NCBI RefSeq assembly: GCF_004571135.1
Contig: NZ_SPSB01000004.1
Location: 620,001 to 684,000 of the forward strand
Reading direction: 5' to 3'
DNA length: 64,000 nucleotides
Source: Algoriphagus kandeliae
Lineage (GTDB): Bacteria; Bacteroidota; Bacteroidia; Cytophagales; Cyclobacteriaceae
Shown here piece after piece: positions 35,960 to 43,625 of this stretch. A program made the position numbers and the translations under genes. The number at the start of each line of letters is the position of its first letter. Position 1 is the stretch's first letter. The notes beneath the pieces are model-generated. The model had not been told where the DNA came from, did not search any database, and saw only the letters and a program-made list of their open reading frames with translations.

Positions 35960-35994
35960 ACTTGGTACTTACTACTTTGTACTTTGTACTTTAG
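35960..35994. repeat. Heptamer tandem repeat (5 copies) overlapping cysD stop
   Basis: Units ACTTGGT, ACTTACT, ACTTTGT, ACTTTGT and ACTTTAG run into the cysD stop codon (35991-35993). Reverse complement of the AAGTAYM unit at 18300-18341. Confidence 0.8.
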
Positions 35995-36887
35995 AAGTAT
36001 CCTACCTTCTTCCTCGTCTCCATCGCGGCCTCAGATCGCTTATCGTCAATCCGGGCTCCTCGCTCGGAGATGGTGGATTCTCGGATTTCAGCCACGACAT
36101 CATCCAAAGTAGTTGCTTCTGAAAGGACTGCAGCAGTACAAGTCATATCTCCCACCGTGCGGAAGCGAACCCATCTTTCAACAACCTCTTCATGAATTTC
36201 ACGGAATACATGTTCATTTGCTGTCCAAATCAAGCCGTCCCGAAAAAACACCTCCCGCTTGTGTGCGAAATAAATACTAGGAATAGAGATATTTTCAGTC
36301 TTGATATACTCCCAAACATCCAGTTCAGTCCAGTTAGAAATAGGGAATACACGAACATTTTGGCCTAGATGAATTTTCCCATTAAGCATGTCAAAAAGCT
36401 CAGGACGTTGATTTTTTTCATCCCATTGCCCAAAGTCATCTCGTACAGAAAAGACACGCTCCTTGGCTCGGGCTTTTTCCTCATCTCTTCTCGCTCCTCC
36501 TATACAGGCATCGAACTTGAACTCCTCTATAGCATCCAAGAGGGTGGTTGTTTGAAGACTATTTCGACTGGCATAGCGGCCTTTCTCTTCGCGAACTTTT
36601 CCCTGATCTATAGAATCCTGAACCTTCCGAACGATTAACTCCAATCCTAATTCTTGGACCAATTGGTCTCTAAATTCGATAGTCTCGGGAAAGTTATGCC
36701 CGGTATCCACATGTAAGAGCGGAAAGGGAATTTTTGCAGGAAAAAAGGCTTTCTGAGCCAATCTGACCAAGGTAATGGAGTCCTTTCCTCCTGAAAATAA
36801 AAGAACAGGACGCTCAAACTGCGCCGCTACTTCACGAATAATGTGAATAGACTCAGCTTCTTTGGGATTGGGTATAAATAGGTTCAT
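35991..36887 (-). CDS. cysD: Sulfate adenylyltransferase subunit 2
   Basis: 298 residues. An ATP-pyrophosphatase-type enzyme that adenylates sulfate to APS together with CysN. The PP-loop is LLFSGGKDSITLVRLA (about residues 29-44). Also seen: LLHVDTGHNFPETIEFRD, GGARRDEEKARAKERVFSV, and the C-terminal ERGARIDDKRSEAAMETRKK. Downstream of cysH in the sulfate assimilation operon. Confidence 0.97.
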   Translation of the reverse strand: MNLFIPNPKEAESIHIIREVAAQFERPVLLFSGGKDSITLVRLAQKAFFPAKIPFPLLHVDTGHNFPETIEFRDQLVQELGLELIVRKVQDSIDQGKVREEKGRYASRNSLQTTTLLDAIEEFKFDACIGGARRDEEKARAKERVFSVRDDFGQWDEKNQRPELFDMLNGKIHLGQNVRVFPISNWTELDVWEYIKTENISIPSIYFAHKREVFFRDGLIWTANEHVFREIHEEVVERWVRFRTVGDMTCTAAVLSEATTLDDVVAEIRESTISERGARIDDKRSEAAMETRKKVGYF

Positions 36888-36926
36888 AGGAAATACGATT
36901 TACGAAGTACGATTTACGTGTTTGAG

Positions 36927-37045
36927 CGTCATTGCGAGGGCCCAAACAATCATTTCATTTATTATTTTTTTAACTGGCCCGAAGCAATCTACATTACAAT
37001 TCCTCTCCTAGGAGACTGCTTCGCCCTTCGGGACTCGCAGTGGCG
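36927..37045. repeat. GTCATTGCGAGG-type interspersed repeat
   Basis: Begins CGTCATTGCGAGG and ends CTCGCAGTGGCG (imperfect terminal inverted repeat), with internal CCGAAGCAATCTAC and GAGACTGCTTCGCCC, which also pair in part. This resembles a well-known bacterial palindromic repeat type built on GTCATTGCGAG. It ends 2 bp before the cysH stop codon. Confidence 0.7.
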
Positions 37046-37047
37046 AT

Positions 37048-37734
37048 TCACCGGGCATGCAACCCACACTCCTTTTTTGAATCTTCCCACCACCATCGGC
37101 CAGATCGAGGGTTTTCTCCAGGGAAAATGGCTCGGGTACAAGGAGCGCATCCGATACTGATAAATCCCTTATCGTGAAGCGGATTGTAAGGAATCTGATG
37201 TTCCTCGATGTAAGCCAGCATCTGATCAAAGTTCCAGTCCAGTAAAGGATTGTATTTTAGGATCTGATTGGATTCATCCCACTCAATAATTTTCATGGCA
37301 CTTCGATTCGAACTTTGCTCCGCACGAAGACCGGTAATCCAAACCTCATTTCCCGCCAATGCTCTTTTCAAAGGTTCCACTTTGCGGACAAAGCAGCAGG
37401 ATTTTCGATTTTCAACAGACTCATAAAAACCATTAATCCCTTGGTCTGAAACCAATTTTTCAACCGACTCCCGTTCGGGATAATATACATTGATGCGAGT
37501 TTTGTATTTGCTTTCAGTCCTAGCCAAGAGCTCCAATGTTTCAGGAAATAATCTTCCTGTATCAAGGGAGAATATTTGAATGGGCAAGTTTTGAGAGGCA
37601 ATCATTTGCGTAATCACTTGATCCTCCTGACCTAAAGAGGTAGAAAAAACCACTTTATCGGGAAAAAGATCCGAGATCAAGGATAATCCTTCCATAGGAT
37701 TCAGATATCGAAACTTTGCTTCAAGTTCATGCAT
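37048..37734 (-). CDS. cysH: Adenylyl-sulfate (APS) reductase, Fe-S type
   Basis: About 229 residues from the ATG at 37734, which overlaps the DUF2061 stop as ATGCATGA; longer starts up to 37791 lie deeper in that gene. PP-loop-related fold: VFSTSLGQEDQVITQMI, FSLDTGRLFPETLEL, and YNPLHDKGFISIGCAPCTR. The paired cysteines in RKSCCFVRK and the CAPC and ECGLH cysteines form the [4Fe-4S] signature that marks APS rather than PAPS reductases. It makes sulfite from APS. Confidence 0.93.
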   Translation of the reverse strand: MHELEAKFRYLNPMEGLSLISDLFPDKVVFSTSLGQEDQVITQMIASQNLPIQIFSLDTGRLFPETLELLARTESKYKTRINVYYPERESVEKLVSDQGINGFYESVENRKSCCFVRKVEPLKRALAGNEVWITGLRAEQSSNRSAMKIIEWDESNQILKYNPLLDWNFDQMLAYIEEHQIPYNPLHDKGFISIGCAPCTRAIFPGENPRSGRWWWEDSKKECGLHAR

Positions 37735-37999
37735 ATTTTTTCTCAGACTCATGTTCTTTGGCTTTAGTTGCGGATTCCCAAACCCGCTCATGTAGGTAGT
37801 ACAATAAGATTTTAGAAATGACTTCCACCGAGCCGATAGACAAGGCCATAGTTAATTGTCCAGTAATCAAAAAGGATATGATGATGGTGTCGAGCGTACC
37901 GACAATTCTCCAAGAAATAGACTTGAGTAAACTTTTCAGATTACTGTCAGAGCCTCTCTTAGAGACAAACCAATTTTTAATAGGCTGATCTAAAATCAT
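37727..37999 (-). CDS. DUF2061 small membrane protein
   Basis: 90 residues from the ATG at 37999; the ATG at 38026 would lie at or before the inferred transcription start. The body LLKSISWRIVGTLDTIIISF followed by LITGQLTMALSIGSVEVISK and LLYYLHERVWE matches DUF2061, a two-helix membrane family often found with sulfate assimilation genes. It overlaps cysH by 8 bp. Its role is unknown; sulfate or sulfite transport or sensing has to be regarded as a guess. Confidence 0.85.
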   Translation of the reverse strand: MILDQPIKNWFVSKRGSDSNLKSLLKSISWRIVGTLDTIIISFLITGQLTMALSIGSVEVISKILLYYLHERVWESATKAKEHESEKKYA

Positions 38000-38023
38000 A
38001 AAACTATGAACAGGTATAAACCC

Positions 38024-38031
38024 CAAAAGTA
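38024..38031 (-). promoter_or_regulatory. Promoter -7 box of the cys operon
   Basis: TACTTTTG on the minus strand fits the Bacteroidota -7 consensus TAnnTTTG and lies 25 bp upstream of the chosen DUF2061 start. The palindrome at 38032-38062 sits directly upstream, over the expected -33 region. Confidence 0.5.
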
Positions 38032-38062
38032 TATAAACCCTATCTTTTTTATAGAGTTTATA
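38032..38062. promoter_or_regulatory. Palindromic operator candidate for Rrf2 regulator
   Basis: TATAAACCCTAT, 7 nt, ATAGAGTTTATA: 12-bp arms with one mismatch, in the 74-bp gap between the Rrf2 gene and the cys operon. Its place over the promoter suggests that the adjacent Rrf2 protein binds it. The loop and lack of a U-tract argue against a terminator. Confidence 0.6.
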
Positions 38063-38073
38063 GGAAAAAAATT

Positions 38074-38496
38074 TTATTCTCCTAGCAAAATATCCGCTAA
38101 AGTCTTGTTTTCCAGTATTTTAAGCGTCTCGTCTCGAACCTGGACCATGACCTTATTAATCCCACAAGTGGCTTCATCTTTGCATTCGGAGCAAGGTTCA
38201 TAGTAGTTGAGACTAACACAAGGAAGTAAGGCAATAGGCCCATCGAGTAGTCGGATGACTTTGGAAAGTGGAATCTCCTTGGGTTCCTTGATCAGGTAGT
38301 AGCCCCCGCCTTTTCCTTTTTTGCTACCGAGGATCCCGGCCTTTTTAAGTTCCAGCAGGATGTTCTCCAAAAATTTATGAGAGATGCCATATTCCTCAGC
38401 AATGTCATGGATCAAAACTGTTCCTTCATCCTTGTGTTTACCCAGATAGGTCAAAGCATGAAGGGCGTACTTGGTCTTTTTGGAAAGCATGTCCAA
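38074..38496 (-). CDS. Rrf2-family transcriptional regulator
   Basis: 140 residues. A winged-helix Rrf2 protein: MLSKKTKYALHALTYLGKH, IAEEYGISHKFLENILLELK and GGGYYLIKEP are the DNA-binding part. Four Cys (93, 102, 105, 111) lie in LLPCVSLNYYEPCSECKDEA and the following TCG, a spacing that could bind an Fe-S cluster as in IscR/NsrR relatives. It directly precedes the cys operon and a palindrome, so control of sulfate assimilation is likely. CymR-type control through a cysteine signal is an alternative. Confidence 0.88.
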   Translation of the reverse strand: MDMLSKKTKYALHALTYLGKHKDEGTVLIHDIAEEYGISHKFLENILLELKKAGILGSKKGKGGGYYLIKEPKEIPLSKVIRLLDGPIALLPCVSLNYYEPCSECKDEATCGINKVMVQVRDETLKILENKTLADILLGE

Positions 38497-38546
38497 AAAT
38501 AAAAGAAATGAATCAATACCCTAGTATGGATGTAGGGAATAAAAAA

Positions 38547-38613
38547 ATCCCCGACAAATTGACGGGGATAAGTTTTAAAAACCCTCCAAGGGATTTGAAA
38601 CCCTTGGAGGGTT
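38547..38613. repeat. Double hairpin element, copy 1
   Basis: ATCCCCG...CGGGGAT (38547-38569), a short AGTTTTAAA spacer, then AACCCTCCAAGGG...CCCTTGGAGGGTT (38580-38613, 13-bp perfect arms). The same layout recurs at 41468-41530. The second hairpin may act as terminator for the beta-propeller gene ending at 38859. Apart from these hairpins the 362-bp gap 38497-38858 holds nothing recognisable. Confidence 0.75.
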
Positions 38614-38858
38614 ATTTTGTGGATAAATAGGTTTTTCAACCATAAAAACCATTCTTTTGAGTTTGTTGCAAAAGTTAGGTGCCTGTTAAGCCCAAATAAC
38701 TCTACCACCCAAAGCTAGCCAAACGTTTATATATTTGACTTAAAACTTTCATTTGGACCAAAAACCAATAGTGAAACGGCAACCAATATTTTTTTGCTAT
38801 ACCTTTTATTCGATTCCTCCTTTCAAGAATAAGGACCTAAATCTATGCAAGAAGCACA

Positions 38859-40028
38859 TTACTTAATTTTCAATTTCAAAACCAAGATTGCATCCTCCTC
38901 ATTTTCATTTAGGTTCTTAAAATCAACATTGTTAGAAACTAAATTAAATTCAAACGTCTCATTTTCCTGAATTATCCGGAAAAACTTATACTTCTGAATA
39001 TACATGAAAAAATACTCATCATTGGCAAATATCGGCCCCTCTAAATGTTTCAGGTAGTCAGCTTTCCTACTTAGAAAAGTCTTATTTGTTTTTTTATTGT
39101 AGTAACCTAGCCTCGGATCAACAGGAGAAGTAGGGGTGCCGGATTGAGCCAAATTAATACTAAAAATTAAATAGTCTTTATTCTCTTCATAATATTTCCT
39201 TAAGAAGGTAAGTCTTCCTGTCGCCAAAGATTGAAAATATCCATTTAAATCATGTCTATTTTCTTCTGGCCATAACTCATTGTTTCTTTCGAATCTATAT
39301 TTTTTATAGGGTAATAAATCATTTGAAAAAGAATAGATTATAGACGAAGCCGGTTCATTAAAAAGAATACCACTATTACTTTTGGTTAAGTGGCCCGAAA
39401 TATTAAGTAATCCCATTGGAAACATATCATTCGGGAAAGGAAAATGAGTAGAAAGGGAATCACCAGTAAAACTATAAATCCCAAAATTCCTATTGATGGT
39501 ATTAAAATATGTCAAAGACAAAAATAATTTATTATCAAAGATCGCGAGTTGATCAATCTGCTCACCAATCTTAGTAGCTTCTACAAAATTACCGTTTTGA
39601 TCATACCTTGATATTTTCATTTGACTGTAACTAGCTAAACCAATATGGCCAGTTTTGGAATCAATTGAAAAGTCTACTATCTCTGGAATTTCATCAGGGC
39701 CTTCTCCTATTCTTCCAATTTGTGTTATGTAATTTCCTTTCAGATCAAACTTGGCTAGATTGTTAAATGATGGATCTAGAGCAAACAAATGGTCATCGAA
39801 AATTTCAAATCTTCTCAGGCTACCTAAATAGCTACCTTCTGGGAGTTGCAACTCAATAATTTCATCAACAGAAAATAGATCGAAAAAGTCTGATTCTTCA
39901 AGGTTTTTATTGTCAGATAAATCTATAATCGTGGGACTGTCATCAAATTCATTTGACTCGAAAACTTCACTTTTACACCCCATCCAACATATAATCGTAA
40001 TCAATATAAAGTACTTTCTCATTATCAT
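38859..40028 (-). CDS. Cassette 4 six-bladed beta-propeller lipoprotein
   Basis: 389 residues (387 from the second ATG). Lipobox CWMGC after the signal MRKYFILITII. The motif GNYITQIGRIGEGPDEIPEI is the same GxGPGE element as in the three propellers at 21.8-26.9 kb, and the length is close. A hairpin and a Cys-rich peptide remnant lie directly upstream, so the order peptide-hairpin-propeller is repeated here on the opposite strand. AT-rich. The function is unknown. Confidence 0.75.
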   Translation of the reverse strand: MIMRKYFILITIICWMGCKSEVFESNEFDDSPTIIDLSDNKNLEESDFFDLFSVDEIIELQLPEGSYLGSLRRFEIFDDHLFALDPSFNNLAKFDLKGNYITQIGRIGEGPDEIPEIVDFSIDSKTGHIGLASYSQMKISRYDQNGNFVEATKIGEQIDQLAIFDNKLFLSLTYFNTINRNFGIYSFTGDSLSTHFPFPNDMFPMGLLNISGHLTKSNSGILFNEPASSIIYSFSNDLLPYKKYRFERNNELWPEENRHDLNGYFQSLATGRLTFLRKYYEENKDYLIFSINLAQSGTPTSPVDPRLGYYNKKTNKTFLSRKADYLKHLEGPIFANDEYFFMYIQKYKFFRIIQENETFEFNLVSNNVDFKNLNENEEDAILVLKLKIK

Positions 40029-40053
40029 TCCATGTATAAATTAGAGGACACCT

Positions 40054-40075
40054 ACTGGTGCCCTCTTTATAAGTT
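40054..40075 (-). terminator. Hairpin between cassette 4 peptide remnant and propeller gene
   Basis: On the minus strand GAGGGCACC, AGTA loop, GGTGTCCTC: 9 bp with one G-U pair. Same place as the hairpins in cassettes 1-3. Confidence 0.6.
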
Positions 40076-40077
40076 AA

Positions 40078-40149
40078 TTAAATTGTTTCACCTTCTTCTG
40101 GGCATCTTACAGGATTGCAGCCTGCCAAATAATGATCGAGGCCACTGCA
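40078..40149 (-). pseudogene. Cys-rich peptide remnant of cassette 4
   Basis: A 23-codon frame directly after a TAA reads CSGLDHYLAGCNPVRCPEEG and ETI, then stop. It has three Cys, no ATG and no signal peptide, and sits just before the hairpin and propeller gene as the mature peptides do in cassettes 1-3. Read as the 3' end of a lost small peptide gene. Confidence 0.5.
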
Positions 40150-40167
40150 TTAAAAAACCTTCTAGCT

Positions 40168-40347
40168 CTAGAAAAGCTTTAGCAAAAGAATGATAAAACA
40201 AATCACTGCTAAACCCGACAAAGTCGTAAATAACACTTCTACTTTAAGCTTTTCATTGTCTGCTTGTCTTACTGCGTCAACTAATTTCTTTACCCTAATG
40301 AAGAGCAAATATCCAATCAATGGAATAAAGAAGAATAAGACTTTCAT
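40168..40347 (-). CDS. Small two-helix membrane protein (59 aa)
   Basis: 59 residues: MKVLFFFIPLIGYLLFIRVK, a polar middle (DAVRQADNEKLKVE), then a second hydrophobic helix LAVICFIILLLKLF ending at the stop. The ATG lies 1 bp after the stop of the 259-residue gene upstream, which indicates coupled translation. No match to a known family is recognised. Confidence 0.6.
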   Translation of the reverse strand: MKVLFFFIPLIGYLLFIRVKKLVDAVRQADNEKLKVEVLFTTLSGLAVICFIILLLKLF

Positions 40348-40348
40348 T

Positions 40349-41128
40349 CTAAGAAACAGCTGCTAAACAAGTGCTAAAAGAAACAACAGCTATGGCTACT
40401 CCAATCGGTCCAAGGGCTCTTTTAGCGACCACCCCAAATGCTTTTTTAATAGCTTTCTTCGACCACTTTGAGGCATTTGAACTTCCTAAGGCCCACAATA
40501 TATCTGCACCAATTGCTGCCATTCCACAGTTAAAAACATCCTGACTTGTAATAGCTAAGGCTGGAGTGATCAAAATATCACTAAAATGGAAAGAGGTGAA
40601 ATTTGATCTTTCTACATTGGCCATGGTCGAAACTAAGGGTATCAAATCCAATTCTGCCCCCCCTTCGTGTGATATCATTTCGTCTATTTCTAATTCCGAG
40701 AAACCTTTTCTTTTCAAATAATTCTTGGCCTCATGAACGGCGGGTGCCATTACATTTAAGAGCTCATTTGTATTAAATTCAACTAATAGGCCATTCGAAG
40801 GCGCTCCCTGAAGATTATATATCGGTTCTAGGTTGTAATTTTCCAAAGTAGCAACTAGTGAATTAAGATTATCTACCGTACTAAGGATATGATTACGATC
40901 AGCTTGAGATAATTCGCCACCTCCATCAACAGGAGCAAGAATCAATTGCTGAGTTTGGTCATTGGAAAGACGATAATTCAAACCATTTTCGGAAATATCT
41001 TTAAACTTTAGTTTAAAATTTCCAATACTGTTTGTTAAAACCTTGAACTTTCCTGAATAATCGGTGAAGGTTGGATCACTCTCATCAGTACATGATGGAG
41101 CCATTAAGATAAACGCAGCCACTCCCAT
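40349..41128 (-). CDS. Putative lipoprotein with C-terminal hydrophobic segment, possibly disrupted start
   Basis: 259 residues from the ATG at 41128. MGVAAFILMAPSC looks like the end of a lipoprotein signal (Cys13) but is short and lacks positive charges. In the same frame, 27 codons upstream, ATG AAA AAT GGA at 41209 begins a better N-terminus (MKNGLFKFLS), cut by an amber codon at 41177-41179, after which RGFVFFLILK would complete a normal signal. The mature part has a charged middle and a Gly/Ala-rich hydrophobic end (RALGPIGVAIAVVSFSTCLA), like some membrane-active toxins; this is only a resemblance. A 59-residue membrane protein follows at once. Confidence 0.5.
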   Translation of the reverse strand: MGVAAFILMAPSCTDESDPTFTDYSGKFKVLTNSIGNFKLKFKDISENGLNYRLSNDQTQQLILAPVDGGGELSQADRNHILSTVDNLNSLVATLENYNLEPIYNLQGAPSNGLLVEFNTNELLNVMAPAVHEAKNYLKRKGFSELEIDEMISHEGGAELDLIPLVSTMANVERSNFTSFHFSDILITPALAITSQDVFNCGMAAIGADILWALGSSNASKWSKKAIKKAFGVVAKRALGPIGVAIAVVSFSTCLAAVS

Positions 41129-41467
41129 CTTTAAAATTAAAAAAAAGACAAAACCTCTGATAAATTGAACGAGACTCTAGCTAAGAAATTTAAATAATCC
41201 ATTTTTCATAGTTCTTAGAATTTAAAATTAAAGGATTGAATAAAAAGCCCTTTGCGCATTGAACTTGAACTAAAATTATCCCCCCCCAATTTTAAAACGC
41301 AAGCATTCTACTAATTTTTATTTATCAACTAATTACAACTTATTGATTATCAACTATAAAAATTTTAATTAGTTAAATATTCAAATTTTCAATAGCATGA
41401 AATGCATTTTATTATCAAACCCTAAGTTTTGAGGTATCAATAAATCCCTTAAAGGGATGAATAAAAA

Positions 41468-41530
41468 ATCCCCGAAGATTGACGGGGATTAGTTTTAAAA
41501 ACCCTCCGAGGGATTCAAACCCTCAGAGAG
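41468..41530. repeat. Double hairpin element, copy 2
   Basis: ATCCCCG...CGGGGAT (41468-41489), AGTTTTAAA spacer, then AACCCTCCGAGGG with a weaker partner AACCCTCAGAG. Same design as 38547-38613. The rest of the 460-bp gap 41129-41589 is AT-rich, with a run of eight C at 41280-41287 and no gene. Confidence 0.7.
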
Positions 41531-41546
41531 AGATAACTTTGCCTAA

Positions 41547-41593
41547 ACCTTCGGGTCCCGATTGCTATCGGGATTAGAAACCCCAAAGGTTAA
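41547..41593 (-). terminator. Long hairpin at the htpG 3' end
   Basis: Nested stems: outer AACCTTCGGGT with ACCCCAAAGGTT (imperfect), inner CCCGAT-TGCT-ATCGGG. The outer arm overlaps the htpG stop codon. No strong U-tract, so it may stabilise the 3' end rather than terminate. Confidence 0.5.
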
Positions 41594-43476
41594 ATCATCT
41601 CAACGCTTCTTTTTACAAAGGCGGTCAAATCTTTACCTGTCAGCAAGCCTTGAGAAAGTTTGGCCAAGTCAAAAGCTTGCTTAGCCAATATAAGCCGGGC
41701 TTCTTCTCCCTCTGCTTTCAGAATCTTGTCAACCAAAGGATGGTTTCCGTTGATCGCAACCTTGTAGCTATCCGGCATATTGCCATAGAAACTCATCGGC
41801 CCGCCTCCGGTCTGTGCCATATCCTTCATTCTGCGCATCCACTCTTCCATGGTGATGGTTACCGGCATTTCCTCCGGACTCAATCCCTCCACTTCCACAG
41901 AATAGGATTTGTTGTCGATCGCTTTTTCGAAGAGTTCTTTCACCTGCTTGCTTTGCTCTTCAGTCAGCAAATTGGCATAAGAATCTTCTTTTTGAATCAA
42001 CTTCTCTACTACATCTGCATCGACACGCTTGAGTTGGGTTTTGTCAAGCTTGGTTTCGATATGCTGGATAAAATGGCTGTCAATCGGAGAATCCATCACC
42101 AAGACATCATAACCTTTAGCATTGGCAGAAGCGATAAAGCTATCCTGCTTGTCCACATCAGTGGCATACAAGAAGATGGTCTGATCATCTTTGTTGGTCT
42201 GAATAGCTTTCACTTTTTCCGTGTATTCATCCAAAGTGAAATACTCGTCATTGGTATTTTTCAGTAAGGTAAATTCCTTACCTTTTTCGTAGAATTTATC
42301 TTCGGAGATCATTCCGTATTTCACGAAAAGACCGATGTCATTCCACTTAGCCTCATAAGCTTTTCGATCTTTCTTAAATAGTTCGGAAAGTTTGTCAGCT
42401 ACCTTTTTGGTAATGTAGTTGTTGATCTTCTTCACATTTCCATCCGCCTGCAAGAAGCTTCGGGATACGTTCAACGGAATATCCGGAGAATCAATCACCC
42501 CATGAAGCAGCATGAGGAATTCGGGAACGATATCCTTCACCTCATCAGTAATGAATACCTGACGGCTAAAAAGCTTGATCTTATTGCGCTGCAATTCAAA
42601 TTCATTCTTCACCTTAGGGAAATAAAGCACCCCTGTCAGGTTGAATGGATAGTCTACATTCAAGTGAATCCAGAAAAGCGGATCCTCACTCATTGGATAG
42701 AGTTCCTTATAGAAAGCTAGGTAATCTTCATCCTTCAGGTCGCTTGGTGACTTCGTCCAAATCGGAGAAGTGGTATTGATGATATTATCCACTTCCACGG
42801 ACTTCCACTTTTTGTTTCCGTCCTTATCTACTCCATCTTCTACGGATTCGCTCTTGGTGCCAAACTTGATAGGCACTGGCAAAAACTTGCAGTATTTGTC
42901 CAGAATCCCCTGAAGCTTCCACTTATCGAGAAACTCCTCAGAATCCTCATTGATGTACAAAATCACATCAGTTCCGCGATCCTTGCGCTTTCCTTTTTTG
43001 ATTTCGAATTCGGTGCTTCCATCACAGGTCCAAATAGCTGGCTCAGCTCCATCCTGATAGGAAAGGGTGTGGATTTCCACTTTTTTGGCCACCATAAAGG
43101 CAGAGTAGAAACCTAAACCAAACTTCCCAATGATTTCATTGGCATCTTTGGCATCTTTGAATTTCTCTACGAATTCGGTAGCTCCAGAGAAAGCAATCTG
43201 ATTGATGTACTTTTTGATCTCCTCGGCAGTCATTCCGAGCCCTTTGTCAGAGATGGTGATGGTTTTCTTTTTCTCATCAAAGGAAACCTCCACAGTGATA
43301 TCACCCAATTCGCCGGTGTACTGACCTAATGTCGCGAGTCGCTTGATTTTCTGAGTAGCATCGACGGCATTGGAAACCAATTCACGAAGAAAAATCTCGT
43401 GATCAGAATACAAGAATTTTTTAATGATCGGGAAAATATTCTCGGTATGAATCGAGATGGTACCTTTTTCCTGCAT
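41590..43476 (-). CDS. htpG: Molecular chaperone HtpG (Hsp90)
   Basis: 628 residues from the ATG at 43476 (MQEKGTISIHTENIFPIIKK); an upstream ATG at 43503 gives an unlikely extra MYSLKLIYT. GHKL ATPase domain with FLRELVSNAVDATQKIKRLA, ISDKGLGMTAEEI and IGKFGLGFYSAFMVA; the middle domain shows LNVSRSFLQADGNVKKI. Cytoplasmic Hsp90 chaperone. The divergent region upstream (to 44139) is filled with repeats rather than genes. Confidence 0.96.
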   Translation of the reverse strand: MQEKGTISIHTENIFPIIKKFLYSDHEIFLRELVSNAVDATQKIKRLATLGQYTGELGDITVEVSFDEKKKTITISDKGLGMTAEEIKKYINQIAFSGATEFVEKFKDAKDANEIIGKFGLGFYSAFMVAKKVEIHTLSYQDGAEPAIWTCDGSTEFEIKKGKRKDRGTDVILYINEDSEEFLDKWKLQGILDKYCKFLPVPIKFGTKSESVEDGVDKDGNKKWKSVEVDNIINTTSPIWTKSPSDLKDEDYLAFYKELYPMSEDPLFWIHLNVDYPFNLTGVLYFPKVKNEFELQRNKIKLFSRQVFITDEVKDIVPEFLMLLHGVIDSPDIPLNVSRSFLQADGNVKKINNYITKKVADKLSELFKKDRKAYEAKWNDIGLFVKYGMISEDKFYEKGKEFTLLKNTNDEYFTLDEYTEKVKAIQTNKDDQTIFLYATDVDKQDSFIASANAKGYDVLVMDSPIDSHFIQHIETKLDKTQLKRVDADVVEKLIQKEDSYANLLTEEQSKQVKELFEKAIDNKSYSVEVEGLSPEEMPVTITMEEWMRRMKDMAQTGGGPMSFYGNMPDSYKVAINGNHPLVDKILKAEGEEARLILAKQAFDLAKLSQGLLTGKDLTAFVKRSVEMI

Positions 43477-43625
43477 GGTATAAATCAGTTTAAGTGAATA
43501 CAATTATTGACACAAGGGAATTATCAATGCCTGTTCCAATCGAGAAAAAGTGACAAGTTGGCAGAATGAGTTATTGGAGAATACACTCCCTTTGGTCGGG
43601 AAATAGGCCTTCGGCGAAATACATT

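Noticed and set aside
38451..38708. 85-codon minus-strand frame upstream of the Rrf2 gene
   Set aside because: Overlaps the Rrf2 start in another frame and reads through the double-hairpin repeat.
40130..40162. 20-codon frame starting at the ATG near 40152 on the minus strand
   Set aside because: It is out of frame with the Cys-rich peptide remnant and has no signal peptide.
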